Source: an uncultured Eubacteriales bacterium (GTDB taxonomy: Bacteria > Bacillota > Clostridia > Oscillospirales > Acutalibacteraceae). Taken from it: a DNA stretch of 64,000 nucleotides. Under the pieces are notes generated by a model that was given only the letters and a program-made list of their open reading frames with translations, did no database searches and was not told the DNA's origin. Below, in pieces: positions 42,681 through 51,520 of the stretch. The stretch lies in the NCBI GenBank assembly GCA_934457095.1, contig CAKSHJ010000001.1:352480-416479 (forward strand), written 5' to 3'. The number at the start of each line of letters is the position of its first letter. Within the stretch, counting starts at the first letter, position 1. The position numbers and the translations under genes were made by a program.

Positions 42681-42887
42681 TTACGCATTGGCGCCGCTGC
42701 GCAGTTCATTCTCGCGCAAAATGGTTTTTACACGGGCAATGTCTTTTTTTACAGCGGAAACACGCATCGGGTTATCGAGCTGGTTAATGGCAAGCTGAAA
42801 ACGCAGGTTGAAAAGTTCGGCCTTTAGGTCTTTGAGCTTCGTCTCTAACTCCGCGGTAGATAAATTCTTCATCTCTGAGGCCTTCAT
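42681..42887 (-). CDS. rpmC: 50S ribosomal protein L29
   Basis: A 68-residue helical hairpin protein near the tunnel exit. MKASEMKNLSTAELETKLK, LKAELFNLRFQLAINQLDNPMRV (about 22-44) and VKKDIARVKTIL fit L29. It overlaps the rplP stop by 4 bp (ATGA). Confidence 0.97.
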   Translation of the reverse strand: MKASEMKNLSTAELETKLKDLKAELFNLRFQLAINQLDNPMRVSAVKKDIARVKTILRENELRSGANA

Positions 42888-43312
42888 GACTGCTCACCCC
42901 CCGTTTCTTCCCTTGTTACGAATTTGCATTTAATCGGCAGCTTATTGGCAGCCAAACGCAAAGCTTCTCTTGCAGTTTCTTCGGGTACGCCGCCAAGCTC
43001 GAACATTACTCTGCCGGGCTTTACCACAGCCACCCAATATTCCGGAGAACCTTTACCGGAACCCATGCGGGTTTCGGCAGGCTTTTCGGTAATCGGCTTA
43101 TCCGGGAAAATTTTAATCCAAACTTTACCGAATCTCTTGCAATAACGCGTCATTGCAATACGCGCCGCTTCAATCTGATTGGAAGTAATCCATGCCGGCT
43201 CGGTCGCCTGAAGACCGAAATCGCCGTTGGTCACCTTGTTGCCGCGGTAACTTTTACCCGTCAAACGGCCACGGTGTACTCTACGATATTTCACACGTTT
43301 GGGCAACAGCAT
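42884..43312 (-). CDS. rplP: 50S ribosomal protein L16
   Basis: A 142-residue protein that organises the A-site tRNA pocket. It starts MLLPKRVKYRRVHRGR and has the RMGSGKGSPEYWVAVVKPGR signature (about 83-102). It overlaps rpsC by 1 bp and rpmC by 4 bp. Confidence 0.98.
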   Translation of the reverse strand: MLLPKRVKYRRVHRGRLTGKSYRGNKVTNGDFGLQATEPAWITSNQIEAARIAMTRYCKRFGKVWIKIFPDKPITEKPAETRMGSGKGSPEYWVAVVKPGRVMFELGGVPEETAREALRLAANKLPIKCKFVTREETGGEQS

Positions 43313-43974
43313 TATTTGCTTCCCCCTTCCCTGCGAGCCTTGGTATCCTGCAATACCTCGCCTCTGTAAATCCAGACTTTCACGCCGATGATGCCGTAAG
43401 TGGTCATCGCCTCAGCAAAGCCGTAGTCAATATCAGCTCTTAGGGTTTGTAGCGGAATCGTACCGTCATGGTAACGCTCGGAACGCGCAATCTCCGCGCC
43501 GCCCAAACGACCCGAAACCTGCGTTTTAATACCCTTTACACCCATTTTCATCGCACGGCCGATGCACTGCTTCATTGCGCGGCGGAACGAAATTCTCTTC
43601 TCCAGCTGCTGGGCAATATTCTCGGCAACCAGTTGTGCGTTTGTGTCGGGGTTTTTCACCTCTACAATGTTAATGACAACCGATTTTTTCAATATTTTCT
43701 CACATTGCAAACGCAATTTTTCAATCTCTGCGCCGCCCTTTCCGATTACCATGCCCGGCTTTGCGCAGTGAATATGCACACGCACCTTAGATGCGTCGCG
43801 TTCAATTTCTATTTTCGGAACACCGGCCGGTGCAAGCTGTTTTTTCAGCACCTTGCGCAGGTTATAGTCCTCTACCAAAGTATCGCCGAAAACGCTGTCC
43901 TTTGCAAACCAGCGGGAATCCCAATCTTTAATAACGCCCACACGAATACCATGTGGGTTTACTTTCTGGCCCAT
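43312..43974 (-). CDS. rpsC: 30S ribosomal protein S3
   Basis: A 220-residue protein at the mRNA entry site. It starts MGQKVNPHGIRVGVIKDWDS, has the KH domain with CAKPGMVIGKGGAEIEKL, and ends with the C-terminal domain (RRAMKQCIGRAMKMGVKGIK, GRLGGAEIARSE, and VKVWIYRGEVL). It is full length. Confidence 0.98.
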   Translation of the reverse strand: MGQKVNPHGIRVGVIKDWDSRWFAKDSVFGDTLVEDYNLRKVLKKQLAPAGVPKIEIERDASKVRVHIHCAKPGMVIGKGGAEIEKLRLQCEKILKKSVVINIVEVKNPDTNAQLVAENIAQQLEKRISFRRAMKQCIGRAMKMGVKGIKTQVSGRLGGAEIARSERYHDGTIPLQTLRADIDYGFAEAMTTYGIIGVKVWIYRGEVLQDTKARREGGSK

Positions 43975-43992
43975 AGTTTACCTCCTTATCGC

Positions 43993-44328
43993 TTATTCTT
44001 TTTCTTTCAGCACCAGGGTTATGTGCGAAGTTCTCTTGAGTACCCGATATGCACGGCCCTGCGCTCTCGGACGAATACGCTTAAGGATTGGACCCGGACA
44101 TACAAAGCATTGCGCCACATAAAGTCTGGAGGCGTCCATATCATGGTTATTCTCAGCATTGGCCATTGCAGACTTCAATAATTTTTGCAAGTCCTCGCAT
44201 GCGGCCTTAGGGGTATGCTTCAGGATAGCCATAGCCATGTCAACCGGCTTGTTTCGAATCAAGTCAAGCACGATTTGCACCTTTCTCGGTGAAATGCGGG
44301 CATATTTCAGATAAGCCCTTGCTTCCAT
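43993..44328 (-). CDS. rplV: 50S ribosomal protein L22
   Basis: A 111-residue tunnel-lining protein. I choose ATG 44328, 8 bp after AAGGAG (MEARAYLKYARISPRKVQIV); a GTG three codons earlier lies inside that site. The beta-hairpin signature region GPILKRIRPRAQGRAYRVLKR (about 82-102) contacts the tunnel. Confidence 0.98.
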   Translation of the reverse strand: MEARAYLKYARISPRKVQIVLDLIRNKPVDMAMAILKHTPKAACEDLQKLLKSAMANAENNHDMDASRLYVAQCFVCPGPILKRIRPRAQGRAYRVLKRTSHITLVLKEKE

Positions 44329-44352
44329 AATAAACACTCCTTTCGGCCAAAA

Positions 44353-44628
44353 TTATTTGCCGCCTGTTTTTGAGCCGGCGTGCCCTTTAAATGTTCTGGT
44401 GGGTGCAAATTCACCCAATTTATGCCCTACCATATCCTCGGTTACATACACCGGAACATGCTTGCGGCCGTCGTGCACCGCAATGGTATGACCGACGAAA
44501 TCCGGAAAAATAATGGAAGCTCTGCTCCAAGTTTTCACAATATTTTTCTCGCCGGCTGCATTCATTTGTTCAATCCTTTTGAGCAGCACAGGCTGTACAT
44601 AAGGACCTTTTTTTATGCTTCTTCCCAT
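44353..44628 (-). CDS. rpsS: 30S ribosomal protein S19
   Basis: A 91-residue head protein. MGRSIKKGPYVQPVLLKRIE, TWSRASIIFPDFVGHTIAVH and HKLGEFAPTRTFKGHAG are diagnostic. It pairs with S13 in the assembled subunit and is encoded between rplB and rplV. Confidence 0.98.
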   Translation of the reverse strand: MGRSIKKGPYVQPVLLKRIEQMNAAGEKNIVKTWSRASIIFPDFVGHTIAVHDGRKHVPVYVTEDMVGHKLGEFAPTRTFKGHAGSKTGGK

Positions 44629-44654
44629 AGTTGATAAGCTCCTTTCTGTATGCC

Positions 44655-45488
44655 TTATTTGCCATTTCTGCGTTTTACAATAAATTTATCGGAACGATGC
44701 TTTTTGGCGCGGGTTTTGTAGCCCAAAGCAGGTTTGCCCCATGGCGTAACCGGCCCCGGACGACCAATAGGAGATTTACCCTCACCGCCGCCGTGCGGGT
44801 GGTCGCACGGGTTCATAACAGAACCGCGCACGGTCGGGCGCCAACCAAGGTGACGCTTACGACCCGCCTTACCGATTTTCACATTTTCATGGTCGGTGTT
44901 GCTCACCTGACCCACGGTTGCCATGCACAATGCCGAAACATTTCTCAGCTCTCCCGAGGGCAGTCTGAGCAACGCCATACCGTTTTCTTTTGCCATCAAC
45001 TGCGCCATATTGCCCGCGGAGCGTGCCAATTGGCCGCCCTTGCCCGGGTACAATTCCACATTGTGAATAAAAGTACCCGTCGGAATATGCGTCAGCGGCA
45101 ATGCGTTGCCCGGTTTAATATCCGCATCCGGTCCGGAAACCACAACATCTCCCACTTTTAAACCGTTCGGAGCCAAAATATAGCGTTTTTCGCCGTCCTG
45201 ATATTGCACCAGTGCAATAAAAGCGGAACGGTTGGGATCGTACTCCAGCGTTTGCACCGTTGCCGGAATGCCGTGCTTATTGCGTTTAAAATCAATCAAA
45301 CGGTACTTTCTTCTGTTGCCGCCGCCTCTGTGACGCACAGTGATTCTACCGTAGCTGTTACGACCGGATTTTTTATTCAGCGGAGCCAGCAGGCTCTTTT
45401 CCGGCGCAACCTTAGAAAGACCCGAATAGTCCGTGCAAGTCATGTTGCGTCTTGACGGCGTGGTCGGTTTATAATTTATAATTGCCAT
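44655..45488 (-). CDS. rplB: 50S ribosomal protein L2
   Basis: A 277-residue protein needed for peptidyl-transferase activity and subunit joining. It starts MAINYKPTTPSRR-like (MAIINYKPTTPSRRN), and contains the conserved His in the PCDHPHGGGEGKSPIGRP signature (about 225-242). The length is standard. Confidence 0.98.
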   Translation of the reverse strand: MAIINYKPTTPSRRNMTCTDYSGLSKVAPEKSLLAPLNKKSGRNSYGRITVRHRGGGNRRKYRLIDFKRNKHGIPATVQTLEYDPNRSAFIALVQYQDGEKRYILAPNGLKVGDVVVSGPDADIKPGNALPLTHIPTGTFIHNVELYPGKGGQLARSAGNMAQLMAKENGMALLRLPSGELRNVSALCMATVGQVSNTDHENVKIGKAGRKRHLGWRPTVRGSVMNPCDHPHGGGEGKSPIGRPGPVTPWGKPALGYKTRAKKHRSDKFIVKRRNGK

Positions 45489-45560
45489 TCGGTTTCACTC
45501 TCCTTCATAATGGCTTTGCGGGGATTTCCCCATACCTTGCCTCTGTAATAAAGAAGCGGA

Positions 45561-45851
45561 TTACATCATACTGTCAAAGAATTCAATGGTTTTGCTGTCC
45601 TGCGTTAAAGAAACAATCGCTTTTTTCCAAGACGGCGTATAGCCTTGGCTTCTGCCCTGACGGCGCAAATGACCTTTCACATGCATGGTGTTCACTTTAG
45701 AAACTTTCACGCCGAAAAGTTCCTCAACCGCTCTTGCAATTTCAATTTTATTGGCGTCTTTTGCCACTGCAAAGGTGTATTTTCTCATGCCAATGCCGGC
45801 CATGCTTCTCTCGGTAATCACCGGGCGAAGAATAATGTCCTGTGCTGCCAT
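45561..45851 (-). CDS. rplW: 50S ribosomal protein L23
   Basis: A 96-residue protein at the tunnel exit, docking site for trigger factor and SRP. IILRPVITERSM, YTFAVAKDANKIEIARAVEELF and VNTMHVKGHLRRQGR match L23. It overlaps the rplD end by 1 bp. The 72-bp gap before rplB contains no gene. Confidence 0.97.
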   Translation of the reverse strand: MAAQDIILRPVITERSMAGIGMRKYTFAVAKDANKIEIARAVEELFGVKVSKVNTMHVKGHLRRQGRSQGYTPSWKKAIVSLTQDSKTIEFFDSMM

Positions 45852-46474
45852 TATGCATACACCTCCTCAATTTGTGCAATTGCGTCTTTGAGCACAATAA
45901 ATTTATCAGCATTCAAAATGTCGTATACGTTCAAATTGTTCACCATCGCGGTCTTCACACCCGGAATATTCGCTGCCGAAGCAATCACTTTTTCGTCCTT
46001 TTGCGGAAGAACAATCAGCGCCTTTTTCTCGCTGCCCACAGCCTTGAGCATTGCGGCAATGGTCTTGGTTTTGTACTCTTTCAGCGTAATTTTATCCAGT
46101 ACAATCATCTCATTGTCCAGCACCTTGCTCGAAAGCGCAGACTTCATTGCAAGGCGTCTTACCTTTTTATTCAAGGTATATTTGTAGCTGCGCGGCTTTG
46201 GCGCAAATACAATACCACCGTGCGTCCATTGCGGCGCTCTGGTAGAGCCCTGTCTGGCATGACCGGTACCCTTTTGTCTCCAGGGCTTTCTGCCACCGCC
46301 GGAAACCTCGGCACGCGTTAAAGCGGACTGTGTGCCCTGCCGCTGATTGGCAAGATAATTTTTCACCATGTCGTGCATAACGGCTTTATTCGGCTCAATT
46401 CCAAATACAGCGTCGGAAAGGTCCATTTTAGAAACCTCTTTACCGGCCATATCCAATACGGTTACTTTTGGCAT
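45851..46474 (-). CDS. rplD: 50S ribosomal protein L4
   Basis: A 207-residue protein with a tunnel-reaching loop: the GGRKPWRQKGTGHARQGSTR segment (about 60-79). MPKVTVLDMAGKEV starts it. In E. coli L4 autoregulates the S10 operon; whether the leader at 47549-47647 binds it here is unknown. Confidence 0.97.
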   Translation of the reverse strand: MPKVTVLDMAGKEVSKMDLSDAVFGIEPNKAVMHDMVKNYLANQRQGTQSALTRAEVSGGGRKPWRQKGTGHARQGSTRAPQWTHGGIVFAPKPRSYKYTLNKKVRRLAMKSALSSKVLDNEMIVLDKITLKEYKTKTIAAMLKAVGSEKKALIVLPQKDEKVIASAANIPGVKTAMVNNLNVYDILNADKFIVLKDAIAQIEEVYA

Positions 46475-46491
46475 ATCAATTCCCCCTTTCC

Positions 46492-47124
46492 TTACGCCTT
46501 CACACTGTCGCGCAGCATAACAACACCGCCGTTAGGACCCGGAATTGCACCCTTTACGGCAATGAGATTATTCTCAGCGTCGACTTTTACAACAGCCAAA
46601 TTCTGTACGGTTACACGCTCAGCGCCCAAATGACCGGCCATTTTCTTACCCTTAAATACTCTCGAAGGGTCCGAACAAGCGCCGATGGAACCGCCCTTAC
46701 GAGCCACCGGACCCGTACCGTGAGATTCCTTGAGTCTGCCGAAATTCCAGCGTTTAATTACACCGGCCCAGCCTTTACCCTTGCTGGTTCCCGTCACATC
46801 AATTTTGTCGCCTGCGGCAAATACATCCGCCTTAATCAGGTCGCCTACATTATAAGCGGCGGTGTCCTGCACTCTAAATTCTCTTAAATATCTTTTCGGT
46901 GCAACATCACCTTTTGCAAAATGACCCTTCATGGGCTTATTCACCTTATGTGCCTTCAAATCGCCAAATCCGATTTGAATGGAAGCATAGCCGTCGTTCT
47001 CCACGGTTTTCTTTTGAGAAACAACGCACGGCCCAGCCTGAACGACCGTCACGGGAATGACTTTTCCCTTTTCGTCAAAGATTTGGGTCATACCAATCTT
47101 CTTACCGATAATACATTTTTGCAT
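46492..47124 (-). CDS. rplC: 50S ribosomal protein L3
   Basis: A 210-residue protein near the peptidyl-transferase centre. ATG 47124 gives MQKCIIGKKIGMTQIFDE after AGGAGG; 12 in-frame upstream codons are rejected. The signature with GTSKGKGWAGVIKRWNF and the loop SIGACSDPSRVFKGKKMAGH (about 148-167) is intact. Confidence 0.97.
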   Translation of the reverse strand: MQKCIIGKKIGMTQIFDEKGKVIPVTVVQAGPCVVSQKKTVENDGYASIQIGFGDLKAHKVNKPMKGHFAKGDVAPKRYLREFRVQDTAAYNVGDLIKADVFAAGDKIDVTGTSKGKGWAGVIKRWNFGRLKESHGTGPVARKGGSIGACSDPSRVFKGKKMAGHLGAERVTVQNLAVVKVDAENNLIAVKGAIPGPNGGVVMLRDSVKA

Positions 47125-47202
47125 TGTTAGATTCCTCCTATGCAGGTTATTGGTTGACAAAACGCCAACATGACCCCGGCTGCCTGTTGGTTGCTATGAA
47201 AA

Positions 47203-47514
47203 TTAAAGTTTAATTTCAATATCAACACCGGCAGGGAGCTCCAAACTCATCAAAGCCTCCACGGTTTTGTTAGAGGGCTTTAGAATGTCAATCAGTCTTT
47301 TATGGGTACGCATTTCAAACTGTTCGCGGCTGTCCTTGTACTTATGCACCGCACGCAAAATGGTAATAATCTGCCGTTCGGTAGGCAGCGGCACCGGGCC
47401 GGAAACCCTTGCCCCTGTACGCTTAGCGGTTTGCACAATTTTCTCTGCGGACTGGTCGACCAACTGATGGTCATACCCCTTAATTCTAATCCTGATTTTT
47501 TCTTTGACTGCCAT
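47203..47514 (-). CDS. rpsJ: 30S ribosomal protein S10
   Basis: A 103-residue protein, first gene of the superoperon. IRIRIKGYDHQLVDQSAEKIV, SGPVPLPTERQIITILRAVHKYKDSREQFE (about 37-66) and HKRLIDI are diagnostic; S10 is also NusE. ATG 47514 is 7 bp after GGAGG. rpsL, rpsG, fusA and tuf, often upstream, are not here, since an antiporter gene lies upstream instead. Confidence 0.98.
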   Translation of the reverse strand: MAVKEKIRIRIKGYDHQLVDQSAEKIVQTAKRTGARVSGPVPLPTERQIITILRAVHKYKDSREQFEMRTHKRLIDILKPSNKTVEALMSLELPAGVDIEIKL

Positions 47515-47548
47515 TGTCGTCGCCTCCTTCATAATAGTTGGCGGGCGG

Positions 47549-47647
47549 CGCTTTTGTTTTTCTCAACACTGCTCCGGGTGTTCCTCCACCCGGCATGCAA
47601 AACCCGGATTCACTTTTTCAGTAATCCGGGTCAGGTTCACAAAAGCG
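47549..47647 (-). promoter_or_regulatory. Structured 5' leader of the S10 superoperon
   Basis: The leader RNA can fold into a three-way junction. The closing stem is 9 bp, perfect (ACAAAAGCG at 47639-47647 with CGCTTTTGT at 47549-47557, plus-strand sequence). Two hairpins lie inside: ACCCGGATT with AATCCGGGT (47602-47610 and 47623-47631) and CCGGGTG with CACCCGG (47574-47580 and 47587-47593). Both hairpins share the ACCCGG/CCGGGT core, so arms can swap partners. It begins 34 bp upstream of the rpsJ start. I do not recognise the family; a ribosomal-protein autoregulatory leader is the natural hypothesis. Confidence 0.6.
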
Positions 47648-47815
47648 TCTTGAGCGGGTATTTACGGCAAACAGCCAAATCGTGTCTACATGCATACCAC
47701 ACACTCAAATATTCTTTCGCCCGGTTTAAAATCGGACATACTCCACGGAAAAACCAGCATAAAAAATGCCGCAACCTCCCGCTTCAACGCATATCTATTG
47801 CAGTCTTGCCTGTTT

Positions 47816-47844
47816 ATGATACCACACTGTTTCCTAAAAAGCAA
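47816..47844 (-). promoter_or_regulatory. Promoter of the S10-spc-alpha superoperon
   Basis: TTGCTT (47839-47844) and TATCAT (47816-47821) are 17 bp apart on the minus strand. The leader would be about 295 nt, containing the structure at 47549-47647. The stretch 47515-47891 holds no gene. Confidence 0.65.
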
Positions 47845-47891
47845 GCGCTTTTTTCACTTTTTATAAAAAAATCAAGCGATGTTTTCAGCGC

Positions 47892-47925
47892 AAAAAAGAA
47901 AGCGGCAAATTGCGCCGCCTTCTTT
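47892..47925 (-). terminator. Terminator after the antiporter gene
   Basis: On the minus strand AAAGAAGGCGGC pairs with GCCGCTTTCTTT (one mismatch) and runs into a T-tract, directly after the stop codon of the antiporter gene and upstream of the S10 promoter. Confidence 0.85.
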
Positions 47926-47927
47926 GT

Positions 47928-49343
47928 TTACAACTGTAATTCCTCAGTGTCAATGCCGCTTAAAACCAAAACATCTCCCGGCAAAATCTCCGTAGAGCCG
48001 TTGGGTATCACAATTTCGCCGCCACGCTTTATCATCACCACCAACACGCCCTCAGGCACATCGGCCTCCAGCAGGGTTTTGTTCGCAATGCGGCTATCCT
48101 GCTTCACTTCATACTCCAACAGCTGCGTATTGTGCTCCTCCTCGTAGTCGGTAAAGGTTTTCAGCACCGGCGTGCTGTCGTCCACCAAATCCAGTTTCCT
48201 TGCCATAGTCGGCAACAGCGTTCCCTGCAAGGAAACCGAAATCAGCGCAACAATAAAAATAATATGGAAAATATCATATTGCAACACTGCATCGCCGGTC
48301 ACGGCAAAAATAGCAAATACAATAGAGGCCGCGCCACGCAGACCAACCCATGAAATAAACACCTGCTGTTTTATTGGGAATTTGAACCAGCTTAAAATGC
48401 CAAAGGTGGCAATAGGTCTTGCCACAAAAATCAAAAATGCCGAAATTGCCAAAGCTGGGAGTATTACCGTGCCGAATTTGGACGGAAACGAAAGCAGACC
48501 CAAACAAAAGAAAATCATAATCTGCATCAGCCATGAAATACCGTCCAAAAAATGCACCAGACTTTTTTTATGTTTAATTTTGCTGTTACCTACAATAATA
48601 CCCGTTAAGTACACGCTCAAATAGCCGTTGCCGCCCACCCATTCGGCCAATGCATAGGAAAGCAGCCCCACTGCTACCACAAAAATTGGGTAAAGCCCTT
48701 CAATTTTAAAGTCTACCTTACGTAAAATCAGCGCAGTCACCTTGCCCATTGCGGCGCCAATACCCAAACCAAACGCTAACTGTTTTACCAGCATCAACGG
48801 AATCGAAACCTCTCCGGCACCGGACAAAAGCGACATAAAAATGATGGTCATCATATAGGCGACCGGGTCATTACTGCCGCTTTCAATCTCTAGAACAGGC
48901 GCCAGACCTCCCTTTAGATTCAGCTTGCGCGAACGCAAAATCGCAAATACCGAGGCAGCGTCGGTAGACGCCACCACCGAACCAATCAGCATACCCTCAA
49001 TCCAGCCGATTCCGAATACCAAGCTGCAAAAAGTGCCTACCAGCCCCGCTGTGACCATGGTGCCTAAAGTAGACATTAAAACAGACGGCGCAATGACAGG
49101 TTTTGCGGTTTTCCAGCTGGTGCCAAAGCCGCCGAAAAACATAATAAATACCAGCCCCACCGAGCATACGGTTTTGGCTACCTCATAATTATCAAAATAA
49201 ACGCCGCCAATGGCGTCCGAGCCGCATAGCATACCCAACGCCAAAAAAATCAGCAGGGTCGGAATGCCAAGCTTATACAGCACATTGCTTGAAACAATAC
49301 ACAAAATCGCAACCATTGCGCACGCAATCATAATTTGTATCAA
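47928..49343 (-). CDS. K+/H+ (or Na+/H+) antiporter, CPA1 family, NhaP2-like
   Basis: A 471-residue membrane protein. About twelve helices occupy residues 1-385, with the CPA1 acidic motif near residue 126 (ASTDAASVF) and ESGSNDPVAYM (about 153-163). The C-terminal 80 residues form a RCK_C/TrkA-C domain ending in a beta-rich VLVLSGID strand, as in NhaP2/CvrA potassium-proton antiporters. The start is TTG at 49343, 6 bp after GGAGGAA. It lies 63 bp after proS and probably shares its transcript. Ion choice is inferred from family only. Confidence 0.87.
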   Translation of the reverse strand: MIQIMIACAMVAILCIVSSNVLYKLGIPTLLIFLALGMLCGSDAIGGVYFDNYEVAKTVCSVGLVFIMFFGGFGTSWKTAKPVIAPSVLMSTLGTMVTAGLVGTFCSLVFGIGWIEGMLIGSVVASTDAASVFAILRSRKLNLKGGLAPVLEIESGSNDPVAYMMTIIFMSLLSGAGEVSIPLMLVKQLAFGLGIGAAMGKVTALILRKVDFKIEGLYPIFVVAVGLLSYALAEWVGGNGYLSVYLTGIIVGNSKIKHKKSLVHFLDGISWLMQIMIFFCLGLLSFPSKFGTVILPALAISAFLIFVARPIATFGILSWFKFPIKQQVFISWVGLRGAASIVFAIFAVTGDAVLQYDIFHIIFIVALISVSLQGTLLPTMARKLDLVDDSTPVLKTFTDYEEEHNTQLLEYEVKQDSRIANKTLLEADVPEGVLVVMIKRGGEIVIPNGSTEILPGDVLVLSGIDTEELQL

Positions 49344-49406
49344 GTAAATTCCTCCGTTTCTGTTATGCCGCTCCGGCGCTCATCCTGTCTTAATTAACCA
49401 AAGAAT

Positions 49407-50852
49407 TTAATAGGATTTCCCCCAATATACCATGGATTTTGCAGGCTTACCGCAGCATATACAGCGGTCTGCTATGCGCTCCTGCTCAAACGGAATGCAC
49501 CGCGAAGAAAGTCCCGCTTCCTCTTTTATCTTCTCCTCGCATGCCAAATCGCCGCACCACATCGCCTGAATAAAACCCGGTTTCTCTTCGGCAATCTGCT
49601 GCATCTGCATAAAATCCTCTGCAATATAGGTCATTTCCGCGCGCCGCTGCAACGCCTTTTCATAAATACCGCTGCGCACCACCTCCAATTGCTCCGTAAT
49701 TGCCTCCTCCAAGCAATCAAGGCTCACAAAAATTTTCTCTCTGTCATGCCGCCGCACCAATACGCACTGGTTTTTTTCTATATCCTTCGGACCGATTTCC
49801 AAACGCAACGGTACACCTTTCATCTCATACTGGGCAAATTTCCAACCCGGACTTTGGTCGCTATCGTCCATTTTTACCCGGAAGCTTTTTTTCAATCTGC
49901 CACGCAATTCCTGTGCTTTTTCAAGTACGCCGGGTTTATGCTGCGCTATTGGAATTATCATCACCTGAATCGGCGCAACTGCAGGCGGCAGAACTAAACC
50001 GTTGTTATCGCCGTGCGTCATAATAATGCCGCCGATAACCCGGGTAGACATCCCCCACGAGGTCTGAAACGGGTGAGCCGGTCGGTTCTTCCTGTCCTGA
50101 AAGGTAATGTCAAATGCCTTTGCAAAGCCGTCTCCGAAATAATGGCTGGTTCCCGATTGCAATGCCTTACCGTCGTGCATCATGGCCTCAATGGTATAGG
50201 TAGCCTCTGCGCCTGAAAATTTCTCTTTGTCGGTTTTACGACCTTTAATCACCGGCATTGCCAGCTCCTGCTCACAAAAATCGGCGTAAACATTCAGCAT
50301 TTGCTCTGTTTCGGCCATAGCCTCCTGCGGGGTTTCGTGCATGGTATGCCCCTCCTGCCAATGGAATTCCACCGAGCGCAAAAATGGACGGGTAGTTTTT
50401 TCCCAGCGCACCACCGAGCACCACTGGTTATACAGCATGGGCAAATCCCGGTACGAATGAATCACCCGTGCATAATAGTCGCAAAACAGCGTTTCCGAGG
50501 TCGGTCGCACGCACATTCTTTCCTGCAAAATCTCGTTGCCACACTGCGTCACCCAAGCAACCTCTGGCGCAAAACCCTGCACATGGTCTTTTTCCTTTTG
50601 CAGCAGACTTTCCGGAATAAATAGCGGCAACGAAATATTTTCATGCCCCAATTCCTTGAACGCTGCATCCAGAATGCGCTGAATATTCTCCCAAATGGCA
50701 AAGCCATACGGCTGAATCACCATGCAACCGCGCACGCCGGTATAGTCCATCAGCTCAGCTTTTTTTACAATGTCGGTGTACCACTTTGCAAAGTCCTGCT
50801 CCATGGGTGTAATAGCCTCTACCATTTTTTGGTTCCCTTTTTGTTCCGCCAT
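49407..50852 (-). CDS. proS: Prolyl-tRNA synthetase, type 3 (eukaryote/archaea-like)
   Basis: A 481-residue class II synthetase lacking the editing insertion of the bacterial long type. Motif 2 is near residue 150 (VVRWEKTTRPFLRSVEFHWQEGHT across 148-171) and motif 3 includes GLVLPPAVAPIQV. The C-terminal zinc domain shows CGDLACEEKI and a final CICCGKP. This type is common in Clostridia. No T-box is seen upstream; a strong promoter lies at 50900-50928. Confidence 0.95.
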   Translation of the reverse strand: MAEQKGNQKMVEAITPMEQDFAKWYTDIVKKAELMDYTGVRGCMVIQPYGFAIWENIQRILDAAFKELGHENISLPLFIPESLLQKEKDHVQGFAPEVAWVTQCGNEILQERMCVRPTSETLFCDYYARVIHSYRDLPMLYNQWCSVVRWEKTTRPFLRSVEFHWQEGHTMHETPQEAMAETEQMLNVYADFCEQELAMPVIKGRKTDKEKFSGAEATYTIEAMMHDGKALQSGTSHYFGDGFAKAFDITFQDRKNRPAHPFQTSWGMSTRVIGGIIMTHGDNNGLVLPPAVAPIQVMIIPIAQHKPGVLEKAQELRGRLKKSFRVKMDDSDQSPGWKFAQYEMKGVPLRLEIGPKDIEKNQCVLVRRHDREKIFVSLDCLEEAITEQLEVVRSGIYEKALQRRAEMTYIAEDFMQMQQIAEEKPGFIQAMWCGDLACEEKIKEEAGLSSRCIPFEQERIADRCICCGKPAKSMVYWGKSY

Positions 50853-50899
50853 ATTCTTCTTTCTCCTAAATAACCTTGATTTTGCATATACTTATTTAC

Positions 50900-50928
50900 A
50901 TTATATCGGTAAAATGACAAGATTTCAA
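50900..50928 (-). promoter_or_regulatory. Promoter of proS
   Basis: TTGAAA (50923-50928) and TATAAT (50900-50905) are 17 bp apart on the minus strand, about 45 bp upstream of the proS start. Confidence 0.75.
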
Positions 50929-50956
50929 TGAAAATTTTACACAGCGAAAATTTTGC

Positions 50957-50995
50957 ATAAAAAAAGAGCCTCCGCAGCGCTTGCGGTTGCTCTTT
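50957..50995 (-). terminator. Terminator after acpP
   Basis: On the minus strand AAAGAGCAACCGCA pairs with TGCGGAGGCTCTTT (two mismatches) and is followed by a long T-run. It separates acpP from proS. Confidence 0.85.
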
Positions 50996-51023
50996 GGAAG
51001 CACCTGAATTTCAGAAGCAATTC

Positions 51024-51254
51024 TTAGGACTTATGGGTTTCAATATATTTTACAAGGTCGCCAACTGTTTTTACATTTTCAATCTCGGAATCCGGAATCT
51101 CAATTTCAAACTCGTCCTCAATGGACATCAAAAGGTCTACAACATCCAAAGAATCCGCACCCAAATCGTCTGCAATTTTCGTCTCGTTGGTAACGGTATC
51201 CTCTTCTACATCAAACTGCTCGCTCAAAATGGCTCTTACCTTCTCAAATACCAT
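51024..51254 (-). CDS. acpP: Acyl carrier protein
   Basis: A 76-residue acidic carrier protein of fatty acid synthesis. The phosphopantetheine attachment Ser lies in LGADSLDVVDL (residue about 36). ATG 51254 is preceded by AGGAGG; 36 in-frame upstream codons are rejected as they give an atypical extension. It stands alone, with no fab genes beside it, and has its own terminator at 50957-50995. Confidence 0.95.
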   Translation of the reverse strand: MVFEKVRAILSEQFDVEEDTVTNETKIADDLGADSLDVVDLLMSIEDEFEIEIPDSEIENVKTVGDLVKYIETHKS

Positions 51255-51520
51255 AATGCATGCTCCTCCTATTAAAGAAAAAATTTTGTTTGCAAGGCAT
51301 CTTATTATGATTATGGACAAAGCAACATGAAATATGTTACAATTGCCAAAGACAAAGAACATACCGTAACCGGTTCGACTGTTCTTCTATATGCACATAT
51401 TATTAGCAATTAAACAGTTTGTCAATACGAAAATCAAATTTATTTTGAAAAAATCCGCTTTGTTTCCCAAAATAAAACCGGTTGCCATATCTAAGCCTTG
51501 AGCAGAAAAGAGTGTTTTCC

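Noticed and set aside
47592..47640. Resemblance of the S10 leader to a TPP riboswitch (a GAACCTGACCCGGAT run on the minus strand)
   Set aside because: Only the ACCTGA-like 3' segment matches. The CTGAGA segment and the remaining conserved helices are missing, and the downstream genes are ribosomal.
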